This document shows positions 17,959 through 26,524 of a DNA stretch of 64,000 nucleotides, piece by piece. The DNA is from Mesorhizobium ciceri WSM4083. Lineage in GTDB: Bacteria; Pseudomonadota; Alphaproteobacteria; Rhizobiales; Rhizobiaceae. The position numbers were made by a program, and so were the translations under genes. The stretch lies in assembly GCF_000519305.1 (NCBI RefSeq), contig NZ_JAFG01000012.1, forward strand, positions 31,768 to 95,767, given 5' to 3'. The notes beneath the pieces are model-generated. The model did not search any database. It saw only the letters and a program-made list of their open reading frames with translations, and was not told the origin of the DNA. The stretch's first letter is position 1. Each line of letters begins with the position of its first letter.

Positions 17959-18087
17959 ATAGCGGTTTTTTAGAATAACGGCGTCGTCCCCCCGATCGGA
18001 GAGATAACAGTCGATATATCTGTTGACATAAGAGAGACCGCCCTACAAACAGACCTATTGGCAGTTATATCAGAAAGGACGGCGCAA

Positions 18088-18558
18088 ATGGACTTCAACT
18101 CTCGGATACGTACTCGGGCGGCAGGGCTTAAGAACGGCGACATCCTCTTACAAATCGCTTCTCGGGAGGACGTGCAGCAAGACATGCTTCGTCGAATCCG
18201 CGTGGGTGAAAAGCCGGTCACCGCGCTATCGCAGCCGCTCGTCGAATCGATCGGCCAGGAGGCAGCTCAAGACGACAACCTGCGCCGCCTATCAGGTGAG
18301 GTGACTGCGGCTATCGTGGAAGGGCACTTCGGCTGCCTAAGATCCACAGGCTCAAAGTTGATCAAAGGGGACATGGTATTCACATCCGGCCAGCCGTTCA
18401 GGGAAGGCGGCATCCGGCGCTCGACCGGGGAAGGCGGCGCCCCCCAAGGCGGATCGGATTTGGCCGTAGCCGACGTTTTGATCAAACTCCTCGGTAACGA
18501 GAACCTTTTCGCACTTGAGAAGCTGGTGGGAGAGGAACTTCACCGGCGGGCGGCATGA
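18088..18558 (+). CDS. hypothetical protein divergent from the AbiE-like pair
   Basis: A 156-aa protein with AAAGGA about eight bases before the ATG. It has a polar, helical N-terminal half (SREDVQQDMLRRIRVGEKPV) and a Gly-rich middle (EGGIRRSTGEGGAPQGGSD). I do not recognise the family; no membrane segment or signal peptide is visible. A TTGACA at 18023-18028 may be its -35 element and is overlapped by an inverted repeat (AACAG...CTGTT, 18006-18024), which hints at repression. The shared intergenic region with the AbiE-like operon makes co-regulation possible. Confidence 0.6.
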   Translation: MDFNSRIRTRAAGLKNGDILLQIASREDVQQDMLRRIRVGEKPVTALSQPLVESIGQEAAQDDNLRRLSGEVTAAIVEGHFGCLRSTGSKLIKGDMVFTSGQPFREGGIRRSTGEGGAPQGGSDLAVADVLIKLLGNENLFALEKLVGEELHRRAA

Positions 18559-18698
18559 CGAGCATGCTCATCATGCCGATCATCGCATGGCCACGGTCGT
18601 CGCCAGCACCCAGACGACACCGTCGTCTTGGTGCTGGCTATAGCGATCGTCCCGCTGAAGTCGACATGGGACGATGAACGTCTGCGAAACTATCCCCT

Positions 18699-19342
18699 TC
18701 AGTGTTTGGCGCCTATTGCGTCAGCGATAATCGACTGCACACGTGCGCCGTCGATGCCCTCAGCTTTGAGCCTATCCGTGAGACTGGCCACCAGCGTTTC
18801 GAGATCACTAGGTCGCGCCTTCTGATTGCGAGACAGCGACACGTTTCCAGCAAGTGCCGCAGCGATTTTCTTGGCAACTCGATTCGCAGCGCGACGGGAG
18901 GGATCGTTCTGGACGTGCGCGTAAATGGCCGTCGAACGCGGATTTGAATGGCCCAAAATCGCGCCCGTGAGTGCCAGGGCTTCGCCCGTCGAGATCGCGG
19001 TCGACCCAATCGTATGCCGAAGTGTATGAGGGGTAACCCCGGGAAGCTTCGCTTTCTTGATCGCTTTCGCCCAAATGCGCTTGGTTCCTTGGAAGTAGCT
19101 ATCGCCACGCTCAGCCGGGAAGACGAAACTGCTGCCAACCTCACGTGGGAGACTTTCGAGCAGCGTGACGGCAGCCGCTCCGAGAGGCCGGATTGACTGG
19201 CCCGTCTTGCTATCTTCGAGCTCCAATAGTCCTTCGCCGAGATTTACCTCGGACCATTTGAGCGCCGCAATCTCCTCCCGGCGGCAGCCAGTCAGGACCC
19301 AAAGCCGTGCAATATTGACCGCCTTTTGGTTTGCCTCGAGGG
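18699..19342 (-). pseudogene. C-terminal catalytic fragment of a tyrosine recombinase (integrase)
   Basis: The frame from 19342 reads VNIARLWVLTGCRREEIAALK (box I Arg), then HTLRHTIG and GHSNPRSTAIYAHVQ, so the Arg, HxxR, His and Tyr of the catalytic set are all present. The N-terminal arm- and core-binding domains are missing: the sequence switches within a few bases to an AbiEii gene at about 19340. A phage or ICE integrase was therefore truncated by recombination with the neighbouring toxin gene. A second, shorter copy lies at 20688-20905. Confidence 0.85.
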
Positions 19343-19678
19343 TTCGTCAACATTTCGAAATCCTGGAGGTTCGCCGGAAATTCAAGGCCGGTATGCTCGT
19401 AAATCCAGGCCGAAATCTCACCAAACACCCGCTTCAGAAACGCCTCGTCCAGATGCGTCGGATCGAGCAGCGTGAAGTCCAGGTCCTCGGAAAACCGATA
19501 GGTTTCGAAGTAGCATTTCTTGAGGCAGGTTCCGCCCTTGAACACCCATTTGTCCGCAAGCTCCGGATGCGCAAAGATGCCGGCGAGTGCCCAGCCCAGC
19601 GCGTAGTCCTTTTCGACAACGCTCGGGTTAAGCCCAACTCGCGTCGCCGTATTCGAGGAGTTCTCGCTTTCCGATCAT
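19335..19678 (-). pseudogene. broken AbiEii toxin (type IV toxin-antitoxin)
   Basis: The gene starts at an ATG overlapping the stop of the AbiEi gene (MIGKRELLEYGD). A frameshift near 19640 then moves the true protein (NPSVVEKDYALGWALAGIF...) into another frame, which continues WVFKGGTCLKKCYFETYRFS and EDLDFTLLD, the AbiEii nucleotidyltransferase core. After NPRGKP the gene is replaced by integrase sequence. The toxin lacks more than half of its usual length and is out of frame, so it should be dead. Its intact antitoxin partner is still present. Confidence 0.85.
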
Positions 19679-20469
19679 TGGCCGGCCCAACTTTCCGGGA
19701 CGCGAAGGCGCCAGCGCGTCACTAGGCGCGAGCACTCAAGCGCCGGGTCGAGCAGGGCGTGTCCCTTTGTGAGCCGCGTACTACTCATTTCTGCCAATTC
19801 CTTCCCTTGCGGCAGCCGCTCGGACAGGAACCCCAGCCTCTTGAATACCGCCCCGTTGCCGAGCCGCTCGGCATAGGAGATGAGCTTTTCCGGATCTCGA
19901 TCGTTGCGGTGCAGGTATTGGCCAAGACAGTCAGCCACATGCTGAATGCCCCCGCCGACGGCGGGATCATCGAGCATATCGATCATCGTGCGGTGGATAT
20001 CAGACACAGCAATTCTTGTGCGTCCTCGCCAGACAGCCTGTGTGCCGAAAACCTTCGCCTCAGCGATATGCCGCACTGAGAAGATCGCGCCCTGCCGCTC
20101 GACCACTGGCGCATTCACCCTCCGCTGCGTGTACACTACGATATCTCGGAAAATCTGCTCGGTTAGGTCCCAATGCTCCGCCGCCGTGCGCCCACCGACA
20201 TAGGCCGGCTCGAACAACACCGGCACCAGTATCCAGGGATCCTCGACCACCTGCTCCGCATCGAGGAGTTCCAATTGCACCGGCATATAGGCCCCGGTCC
20301 CGACGCGCCGGAGCCACCCCTGGCTTGCCCATCTTGACAGCAGTTTCGCGGCAACGGTTCGCGATATCTGCAAAGCCTTCTGAGCATCATCAATGCTCAC
20401 AACCGGGCCAGCCGCTTTGACAACAGCCGCGAGCCGGGCTCTTCCTTCGGTCAGAGTGCGCGAATCCAT
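19675..20469 (-). CDS. abiEi: AbiEi antitoxin / transcriptional repressor
   Basis: A 264-aa protein with an N-terminal winged helix (VSIDDAQKALQISRTVAAKLLSRWASQGW) and the AbiEi C-terminal domain (WILVPVLFEPAYVGGRTAAEHW, TQRRVNAP). In known type IV systems AbiEi represses its own operon and neutralises the AbiEii nucleotidyltransferase. The stop overlaps the toxin ATG. A promoter (TTGACT at 20538-20543, TAAACA at 20515-20520, 17-base spacer) is flanked by two copies of a 25-base imperfect inverted repeat, the layout reported for autoregulated abiE operons. With its toxin broken, the protein may persist as an orphan repressor or as an anti-addiction factor. Confidence 0.88.
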   Translation of the reverse strand: MDSRTLTEGRARLAAVVKAAGPVVSIDDAQKALQISRTVAAKLLSRWASQGWLRRVGTGAYMPVQLELLDAEQVVEDPWILVPVLFEPAYVGGRTAAEHWDLTEQIFRDIVVYTQRRVNAPVVERQGAIFSVRHIAEAKVFGTQAVWRGRTRIAVSDIHRTMIDMLDDPAVGGGIQHVADCLGQYLHRNDRDPEKLISYAERLGNGAVFKRLGFLSERLPQGKELAEMSSTRLTKGHALLDPALECSRLVTRWRLRVPESWAGQ

Positions 20470-20486
20470 GGTATAGTTATATCATG

Positions 20487-20511
20487 AAAATTCCCGAAAA
20501 CTGCGAATTTT
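20487..20511. promoter_or_regulatory. AbiEi operator copy 1
   Basis: A 25-base element with arms AAAATTC and GAATTTT and the core AAAACTGC. It is repeated at 20550-20574 with two differences. It lies between the promoter and the abiEi start. Confidence 0.75.
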
Positions 20512-20514
20512 GTG

Positions 20515-20543
20515 TGTTTAGATAGCCGGATCGATATAGTCAA
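20515..20543 (-). promoter_or_regulatory. abiEi promoter
   Basis: On the minus strand TTGACT (20543-20538) is followed after 17 bases by TAAACA (20520-20515). Operators lie on both sides, so a bound dimer pair would occlude or loop the promoter. Confidence 0.55.
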
Positions 20544-20549
20544 ACACGT

Positions 20550-20574
20550 AAAATTCCAAAAAACTGCGAATTTT
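20550..20574. promoter_or_regulatory. AbiEi operator copy 2
   Basis: This is the second copy of the 25-base inverted repeat, upstream of the -35. The distance between copies is 63 bases, six helical turns, which suits cooperative binding on one face. Confidence 0.75.
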
Positions 20575-20687
20575 TTGCGAGTCAAATACAGATCCGGACA
20601 CCTTATTCCTCGCCATGCGGCTCGCTGCACCTCCGCCTGCGCTCCTTCTGCTCGTTCTTTCGGCCTTGCTATCCCCGGCAAATCACC

Positions 20688-20905
20688 CGGGAAGCTCTGC
20701 CTTCTTGATCGCCTTCGCCCAAATGCGCTTGGTCCCTCGAAGTAGCTATCGCCACGCTCCGGCGAGAAGACGAAACTGCTGCCGAGACTTTCGAGCACGT
20801 GACGGCAGCCGCTCCTAGAGGCCGGATTGAGTTGCCCGTCTTGCTCTAATCGAGCTCCAAAAGTCCTTCGCCGAAATTTACCTTGGACCACGGTGCACCG
20901 CCGAG
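20688..20905 (-). pseudogene. second decayed integrase fragment
   Basis: This stretch is a degraded direct repeat of about 19035-19265. The minus-strand translation still shows SSFVFSPERGDSYFEG, against SSFVFPAERGDSYFQG in the first copy, with frameshifts on both sides. The two copies bracket the abiE locus. Confidence 0.8.
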
Positions 20906-20932
20906 CGAAACGGAAATGAACATGTATCGGTC

Positions 20933-22000
20933 TTACCCCATGTCGGCTGTCGCAGTTGGAACACGCGGGAGGGTCTCGGCCAGGAACCGCCAATCGCTGC
21001 GCTCGCGTTCGCCTTCATGGCGCTGACCGAAGAACTGAATGATCATTTTGCCGTCGGCGCCATAGGCCTCCAGTGACGTGACGTGACCGTCCTTGGTCGG
21101 CTTGCGCACGGCCCAAACCTCACGGATGTGGTGGGTTTGGAGATGAAGGTGAAAGGTTTCGTCCAGCACATTGATCCGCGGGCCGACCGGCTTGACCGAC
21201 TTGATCGGGCCGGAATGGATCTGGATGCAGCCCCGATTGCCCACGAAGCACATGATAGGCATTTCGTCTTCTGCCGCGCATTGGATCATGGCGCCAACGG
21301 CGCCATTGTCTAGGAGCCAGGCGTAATCCTGGCCTACCATGCGCATGGCCCGGCAGCGACTGAGCTTCAGCGTCTTCAGCATGTCGAAGAACTCGTGCAC
21401 ATCAGTCAGTCGGCCCCAGTGCTCGCGCAGCTCCTCGACCGTGGCGGCTTGGTCCGGAACGTCTGCGTCGGAGCTGGCGCCTTTCGCCTCGACCGACACG
21501 ATCGGCTCCTGGTTCGAGGATGCAAGCTCGCCCACCAGCTTCTGATAGGCGTAGAGGTTGGAGTTGTGCCCGAGATCCACCTGATGCACTGCTGCGCCGG
21601 TGGCGTCGAAGAATTGCAGATTGCGGCGGATGTCGCCTCCATCACGCTTTTCGATTGCAAAGCCATGCGTCCAAACCTTCGGGAAGATGCGCAGGCCGAT
21701 TTCGTCGCCGAGCACCAAGGCATGGTCATTGCCGGTTACCACTTGGTTGTAGACGCCCAGCTTCTTGTGCACGGCACTTTGATTGCGGGTCACCGCCCTC
21801 ACCTCGCCGACCGCTTCGAGGCCGATCAACACATCATTGGCGCTCGGCTCCATGCGCACCGTGCCGAAACCGCAGTGTGCCGCGACCAGCTCCGCTTCCG
21901 AAATATTCAGCTTGGCGGCGAGATCGTGTTCCCGGACCTTCGGACTGTGTTCCTGTGCCCGGCGGATTTGCTCCGGAGAAGGTTTCTCGAGCTGGTCCAT
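20933..22000 (-). CDS. hmuS: haem-degrading / haemin transport factor HmuS
   Basis: A 355-aa protein with the duplicated HemS/ChuS fold. Each half contributes related segments, for example VMTRNQSAVHKKLG-like and FVGNRGCIQIHSGPIK. Family members bind haem in the cytoplasm and release its iron in coupling with the HmuTUV importer. GGGGTAGGAT precedes the ATG. In rhizobia hmuS normally heads hmuSTUV; here the downstream sequence is an integrase scrap, so the transporter genes are absent. It may be a stranded island copy working with chromosomal transport genes. Confidence 0.9.
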   Translation of the reverse strand: MDQLEKPSPEQIRRAQEHSPKVREHDLAAKLNISEAELVAAHCGFGTVRMEPSANDVLIGLEAVGEVRAVTRNQSAVHKKLGVYNQVVTGNDHALVLGDEIGLRIFPKVWTHGFAIEKRDGGDIRRNLQFFDATGAAVHQVDLGHNSNLYAYQKLVGELASSNQEPIVSVEAKGASSDADVPDQAATVEELREHWGRLTDVHEFFDMLKTLKLSRCRAMRMVGQDYAWLLDNGAVGAMIQCAAEDEMPIMCFVGNRGCIQIHSGPIKSVKPVGPRINVLDETFHLHLQTHHIREVWAVRKPTKDGHVTSLEAYGADGKMIIQFFGQRHEGERERSDWRFLAETLPRVPTATADMG

Positions 22001-22543
22001 ATCCTACCCCTGCTTCCCAACCATGTTGAGGATCAGCTGCTCTGCCGGCCACTCTCCGATAGAGCGTATCGTGACGCCCGATGCCGATCTTGTGCTCGGG
22101 CCAAGACCTGGAGCGTTGCTGGACGCCATACCTGGCGCCATGTCACCGGTTCGAAACGCGGCGGCTGCTGCCCCGAGGGCCCCACGCGACTGACGGTCAG
22201 AGTCAGATGCCGGTCGCACCCCAGCCAATCCATGGCGGCGACCAGCCGGTCGCGAGTGATTGTGGACCTCGACGCCAAAGGACCGATCCGGCATTCGGGA
22301 TCGACGGACGCTGGTGCCGTCCCTCAGAAAGCGAATCTGGGCCGAGCATGACATTTGCGTTCCTTCCATCGTGAACTGGTGAGGCCACCGACAAAATCAG
22401 TGTCCCTCGCCGTTGTGCCGTCTCGCCAGAAGGGAGGTTCAAGCGGTGTGCCAATCGCGCAGAAGCGAGCTCAGAAAAACATCTTCCGCATGCAGCTCAA
22501 TGGTTTGCGCCAGAGCGAGCACGGCCGACGCTAAGACCCGCTG
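22001..22543. other. intergenic stretch upstream of hmuS
   Basis: No gene is recognised between hmuS and the first NifA site of the iscA-nifS operon. The hmuS promoter should be here; no clear iron-box sequence was seen. Confidence 0.45.
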
Positions 22544-22559
22544 TGTCGCGGAGCGGACA
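22544..22559. promoter_or_regulatory. NifA upstream activator site, distal
   Basis: TGT-CGCGGAGCGG-ACA is an exact TGT-N10-ACA NifA site, about 160 bases upstream of the -24 element. Confidence 0.7.
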
Positions 22560-22644
22560 ACCGCCACCCCCCATCTAATTTTCCAAGATGAGGAGGATTG
22601 TCGCGGCTGAATTCACGTATGTGAAGTCGCCACGCACCCGACAA

Positions 22645-22660
22645 TGTCGCACATCCGACA
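22645..22660. promoter_or_regulatory. NifA upstream activator site, proximal
   Basis: TGT-CGCACATCCG-ACA is an exact TGT-N10-ACA match, about 60 bases upstream of the -24 element. Confidence 0.75.
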
Positions 22661-22704
22661 CAGCGTGTCAGGGACAGGCCCTGTTTTGAAACTGTTTTTT
22701 GCTT

Positions 22705-22719
22705 TGGCACGGCGCATGC
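22705..22719 (+). promoter_or_regulatory. sigma-54 (-24/-12) promoter of iscA-nifS operon
   Basis: TGGCACGGCGCATGC has GG and GC separated by exactly ten bases as RpoN requires. The iscA-like start is 45 bases downstream. Confidence 0.82.
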
Positions 22720-22763
22720 TTGGTGATCCGCACACGCGTCCCGGACTGAGGAGAAACCGAGCC

Positions 22764-23084
22764 ATGATCACGCTCACTGACAACGCAGTTGCGGCTGTCA
22801 AGATCGCTCTTTCTCGCGCCAGCGAGCCCGCGGAGGGCTTTCGCATCATGGTCGAGAACGGCGGCTGCGCCGGCTTTAAGTACCAGATGGGCCTCGAGAG
22901 CGACTTGCGCGAGGGCGATGCCATCATCGAGGCAAATGGGGTCAAGGTGTTCGTGGACGTAGGGTCTCAGCCACATGTGGCGGGCATGACCGTCGACTTT
23001 GTCACAGATCTGGAATCCTCCGGCTTTGTCTTCGACAATCCCAACGCGCGGGAGAAGTGCGCTTGCGGCAAGTCCTTCGGCTAA
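22764..23084 (+). CDS. iscN: A-type iron-sulfur carrier, nif-associated IscA (IscN-like)
   Basis: A 106-aa HesB/IscA protein beginning MITLTDNAVAAVK. It has the three conserved cysteines: GGCAGFKY, and CACGKSFG at the end. A-type carriers deliver 4Fe-4S clusters to apo-enzymes; a nif-linked copy would serve nitrogenase maturation. GAGGAG precedes the ATG. Rhizobium etli has iscN ahead of nifU and nifS, and the order here is iscN, decayed nifU, nifS. The sigma-54 promoter and NifA sites just upstream should express it only under low oxygen in nodules. Confidence 0.9.
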   Translation: MITLTDNAVAAVKIALSRASEPAEGFRIMVENGGCAGFKYQMGLESDLREGDAIIEANGVKVFVDVGSQPHVAGMTVDFVTDLESSGFVFDNPNAREKCACGKSFG

Positions 23085-23103
23085 TGGCCCGAGACAGCCG
23101 CAA

Positions 23104-23350
23104 GCGGAACTGCAGCGAGAAGCCCAACAAACACTTCGACCGGACGCATGCTGGCGTTCTGGATAGGGCGAACGCAGCAGGTAAGGTCGGCACAATCGCC
23201 TATGTCGACCAGTTTGAATCTGTGATCGGCGTCGGCCCTGCGAGGTCGACGATCACCGCCCCCGACAGCCAGCCCTTCAGCGGCGGGGCCCGGATCCGCT
23301 CCGTGTCGGCGATCACCGGACTCGCCATCGGCAAACCGCAAGCGAGCAGA
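23104..23350 (+). pseudogene. nifU: decayed nifU
   Basis: The frame running with 23057 reads NKHFDRTHAGVLDRANAAGKVG and later QPFSGGARIRSVSAITGLAIGKP. These parallel the NifU N-terminal domain (KDHFFNPRNAGVLD.ANAVG.VG and QTFGCGSAIASSSALTEIIIGK). The scaffold cysteines are lost: the SCGDAL position reads AYVDQF, and FGCG reads FSGG. Beyond 23350 the match fades and the central and C-terminal domains are not recognisable. The frame is still open, but a protein without these cysteines could not scaffold clusters. It occupies the exact nifU position between iscN and nifS. Confidence 0.78.
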
Positions 23351-23846
23351 TCACCTGCCACATTAGGGTGGGCCGCGGCTGACTCGCATGGCTCGACGCC
23401 ATCGAAGAAACGCCTCTATTGGTCCGGCGAGAAACGCCCGCTGCGGGGCTTGTTGCGGCAGAGCAGGTCAATACGCCAGGCACGACAGACCTGCCCACCC
23501 TTAGGAAGTAGGCAGGGGCGGAGCCGGTACCGGGACCGGCGATCGCTTGCCGCGGGATGCGCGGAACGTCGCCGCTCGAAACAATTCAGGTCCTGGCAAG
23601 CCGAAGCTGCCTGGCCGCCAAGCGGCGGGGCCGCAGCGCCTGACGGCAGACGTTCCCAGCGGTTGCCTAAAGCCTCACGTCGGGGACCCGAACTTGACGA
23701 CGGCGACGCCGACCATGTTGACGTCAGACCGTCAGGCCCTGCACCGCCTGCCTATTCGACTCCATCTCCATCAGCGCCACCGCGCCAGAGCTCGAGCGCC
23801 GATTTCGAGTACCGCGTCATTCTGGTCAACCTGAAAGCTTATAAAC

Positions 23847-25070
23847 ATGAGACCTGTCTATCTCGACAACAACGCGACGACACGGGCCGATCCTGAGGTG
23901 GTTCAAGCGATGTTGCCGTTCTTTAGGGATAATTTTGGCAACCCTTCGTCGACGCACGATCTTGGCGCCGCGGCTGATGTGGCGGCGAGCAGGGCGCGCC
24001 TGCAACTGCAAACGCTTATCGGCGCGGAGCTCGATCATGAGATCATCTTCACCTCGGGCGGGACGGAAAGCGACAATGCAGCGATACTTTCGGCGCTCGA
24101 TGTGCTGCATGATCGAACAGATATCGTGATTTCCGCCGTCGAGCATCCAGCCGTGCTGACGCTGTGCGCGCATCTTGAGAAGACGCAGGCCGTCACGGTG
24201 CACAAGATCCCGGTTGATCGCCACGGCCGGCTCGACCTCGACGCCTACAGGGCCGCCCTCACCCCGCGGGTGGCAATCGTCTCGATCATGTGGGCAAACA
24301 ACGAGACCGGCACGATCTTCCCTCTTGGCAAGCTTGCTGAGTTGGCCAAGGAAGTCGGCGCTTTTTTCCATACCGATGCTGTGCAGGCGGTCGGCAAAAC
24401 TCCGATGGACCTGAAATCGACTGCAATCGACATGCTGTCGCTTTCCGGTCACAAGCTTCATGGCCCGAAAGGGATCGGCGCACTTTACGTGAGGCGTGAC
24501 GTGCCCTTTAGCTCGTTGATCAAAGGAGGTCGCCAAGAGCGCGACCGGCGTGCGGGTACGGAGAACACGCCTGGCATAGTTGGGCTGGGCATGGCGGCCG
24601 AACTGGCGTTGAAGTCGATGAACGACGTGGCGACACGGGTAAAGTCGCTCCGCGACCGGCTTGAGAACGGAATTGTCCAGGCCATCCAAAACGCCACCGT
24701 CACAGGCGATCCGCTAGCGCGCTTGCCCAACACGGCAAACATCGCCTTCGATCCTATCGAGGCCGAAGCAATCGTACATCTTCTCAACCGCGAGGGCATC
24801 GCCTGTTCTTCCGGCTCCGCCTGCACTTGCGGCTCACTGAAGCAGAGCCATGTCTTGAGTGCGATGAAGGTCGCCCACAGTGCGGTCCGCTTCTCCCTCT
24901 CGCGCGACAACGGCGAAGCGGACGTCGACCGCGTACTCGAGGTCATGCCCGCGATCGTGCAGAAGCTGCGTGACTGTCCCAGTCCTGGAGCGGACCGGGT
25001 GAGTGCCGAAGACGTTCAACGGAATTTAGCCTCAGCGGCAGCAGAACAGGCGGCCGCTCATGAGCCGTGA
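23847..25070 (+). CDS. nifS: cysteine desulfurase NifS
   Basis: A 407-aa class V PLP enzyme. It has YLDNNATT at the N-terminus, the PLP lysine in SGHKLHGPKG, and the active-site cysteine loop CSSGSACTCGS. It removes sulfur from cysteine for iron-sulfur assembly of nitrogenase. The C-terminus carries about 30 extra alanine-rich residues. It overlaps nifV by 11 bases. The ribosome site before the ATG is weak. With nifU decayed, sulfur would have to go to another scaffold (SufBCD, IscA or a NifU encoded elsewhere). Confidence 0.95.
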   Translation: MRPVYLDNNATTRADPEVVQAMLPFFRDNFGNPSSTHDLGAAADVAASRARLQLQTLIGAELDHEIIFTSGGTESDNAAILSALDVLHDRTDIVISAVEHPAVLTLCAHLEKTQAVTVHKIPVDRHGRLDLDAYRAALTPRVAIVSIMWANNETGTIFPLGKLAELAKEVGAFFHTDAVQAVGKTPMDLKSTAIDMLSLSGHKLHGPKGIGALYVRRDVPFSSLIKGGRQERDRRAGTENTPGIVGLGMAAELALKSMNDVATRVKSLRDRLENGIVQAIQNATVTGDPLARLPNTANIAFDPIEAEAIVHLLNREGIACSSGSACTCGSLKQSHVLSAMKVAHSAVRFSLSRDNGEADVDRVLEVMPAIVQKLRDCPSPGADRVSAEDVQRNLASAAAEQAAAHEP

Positions 25071-26211
25071 GATTTTTCTCAACGACACGACGCTGCGCGA
25101 TGGCGAGCAGGCAGCCGGCGTCGTCTTCACCTTGGCGGAAAAGCTGGAGATTGCCGAGTCGCTTGCGGCAGCCGGCGTGCCAGAGATTGAGATCGGCACG
25201 CCGGTCATGGGCGCGCAGGAGATCGAAGCAATTCAAGCCGTCATCGCGCTGCGTCTACCCGTTCGACTTACGGCCTGGTGCCGCATGACGCCCAAGGATC
25301 TCGATGCCGCCATCGAGTGCGGCCTCACCGCCGTCAATCTGTCGCTGCCGGCATCGGACATCCAGCTTCTCGCCAAGCTCGGTCTGGATAAGTCGGGAGC
25401 GCTGGAGACAATCGAGCGTATGGTCGCACGCGCAGCCGCCGGCGGCCTTTTCGTAGCAGTGGGCTGCGAGGATGCCTCGCGCGCCGACCGACACCATCTG
25501 GGCCGCGTCATCGAGACGGCCGCGCGCGCTGGTGCAAGCCGCATCAGGCTGGCCGACACGGTCGGCGTTCTCGATCCTTTTTCGACCTTTGAACTTGTCG
25601 CCCACCTCGCGGCGCAGTGTCCCGTCGAGTTCGAATTTCACGGGCACAACGATCTTGGCCTCGCAGGCGCAAACACGCTGGCCGCGATCCGTGCCGGTGC
25701 GCGCCATGCTTCGGTCACCGTTCTGGGGCTCGGCGAACGGGCGGGCAATGCCGCGTTGGAAGAGGTTGCCGTCGCGATGGCCGTGCTCGACGGCGCACAC
25801 ACCGGCATCGAGCTTGCCGCGTTGCCCGACCTCGCCTGCCAGGTAGCGCGCGCCGCCCGCCGGCAGACGCCGGCCATGAAGCCGATCGTCGGCGCCGATG
25901 TCTTTTCCCATGAAACCGGGACTCATGTCGCAGGGCTGCTAAAGGACTCGCTGACGTATGAGGCGCTCGATCCAGCTCTCGTGGGCCGCTGCCGGCGAAT
26001 AGTCATTGGCAAGCATTCCGGCGCGACCGCGATTGCGCATGTGCTGAGCGAAAGCGGCCGCGATCTCGACCCAGATCTGGCAGCCGCGATGGTCGCCCGC
26101 GTTCGCCGCAAGGCCACTGAGATCAAATCGAGCATCACCGCACCTCAACTGATCGAGCTTTACGACTGGCTGTGCACGGAGGCAGCCGGCCGAGACCTTG
26201 GAATCGAGTGA
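25060..26211 (+). CDS. nifV: homocitrate synthase NifV
   Basis: A 383-aa DRE-TIM metallolyase with LNDTTLRDGEQAAGV at the start, the metal and substrate segment EFHGHNDLGLAGANT, and GLGERAGNAALEEV, then FSHETGTHVAGLLKD. It condenses acetyl-CoA with 2-oxoglutarate to homocitrate, the organic ligand of FeMo-co. The start overlaps the end of nifS, so it belongs to the iscN-nifS operon. Many rhizobia lack nifV and rely on host homocitrate (legume FEN1), so its presence is informative about possible host-independent fixation. Confidence 0.94.
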   Translation: MSREIFLNDTTLRDGEQAAGVVFTLAEKLEIAESLAAAGVPEIEIGTPVMGAQEIEAIQAVIALRLPVRLTAWCRMTPKDLDAAIECGLTAVNLSLPASDIQLLAKLGLDKSGALETIERMVARAAAGGLFVAVGCEDASRADRHHLGRVIETAARAGASRIRLADTVGVLDPFSTFELVAHLAAQCPVEFEFHGHNDLGLAGANTLAAIRAGARHASVTVLGLGERAGNAALEEVAVAMAVLDGAHTGIELAALPDLACQVARAARRQTPAMKPIVGADVFSHETGTHVAGLLKDSLTYEALDPALVGRCRRIVIGKHSGATAIAHVLSESGRDLDPDLAAAMVARVRRKATEIKSSITAPQLIELYDWLCTEAAGRDLGIE

Positions 26212-26524
26212 GGCCGGCAGTGTCACTTGTCCTCGGCAGGTTTTTTCCTGATTGGTAGCCCCGCATCACAGCGCAGAATGCTCGGCTGGTGGTTCTGATG
26301 GCGGTGAGGGCTCACCGGACGCAGCGGCGCGACTGCCGAATCTGCGCCGATGCGAACCGGGGAGCGCGTCCCACCCATCGTGAGGCTGGTCGGCGCTGCC
26401 ACTTTCCGTAAATGGCCGCATCCTCCTCAGCGTCACCTGCCCGACACGGCATCTTATTTGCGAGCGCGGAGTAGCCGTGCGGCGACCCTACCCGACATCA
26501 CGCTTTTGGACCCGGAGAATGCAA
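26212..26524. other. gap between nifV and nifW
   Basis: About 310 bases without a recognised gene or promoter. No NifA site or -24/-12 element was seen, so nifW is probably reached by read-through from nifV. Confidence 0.45.

Noticed and set aside
22004..22369. Minus-strand frame upstream of hmuS, a possible hmuP or receptor end
   Set aside because: No haem-uptake motif is visible and several frames are open in this GC-rich stretch.
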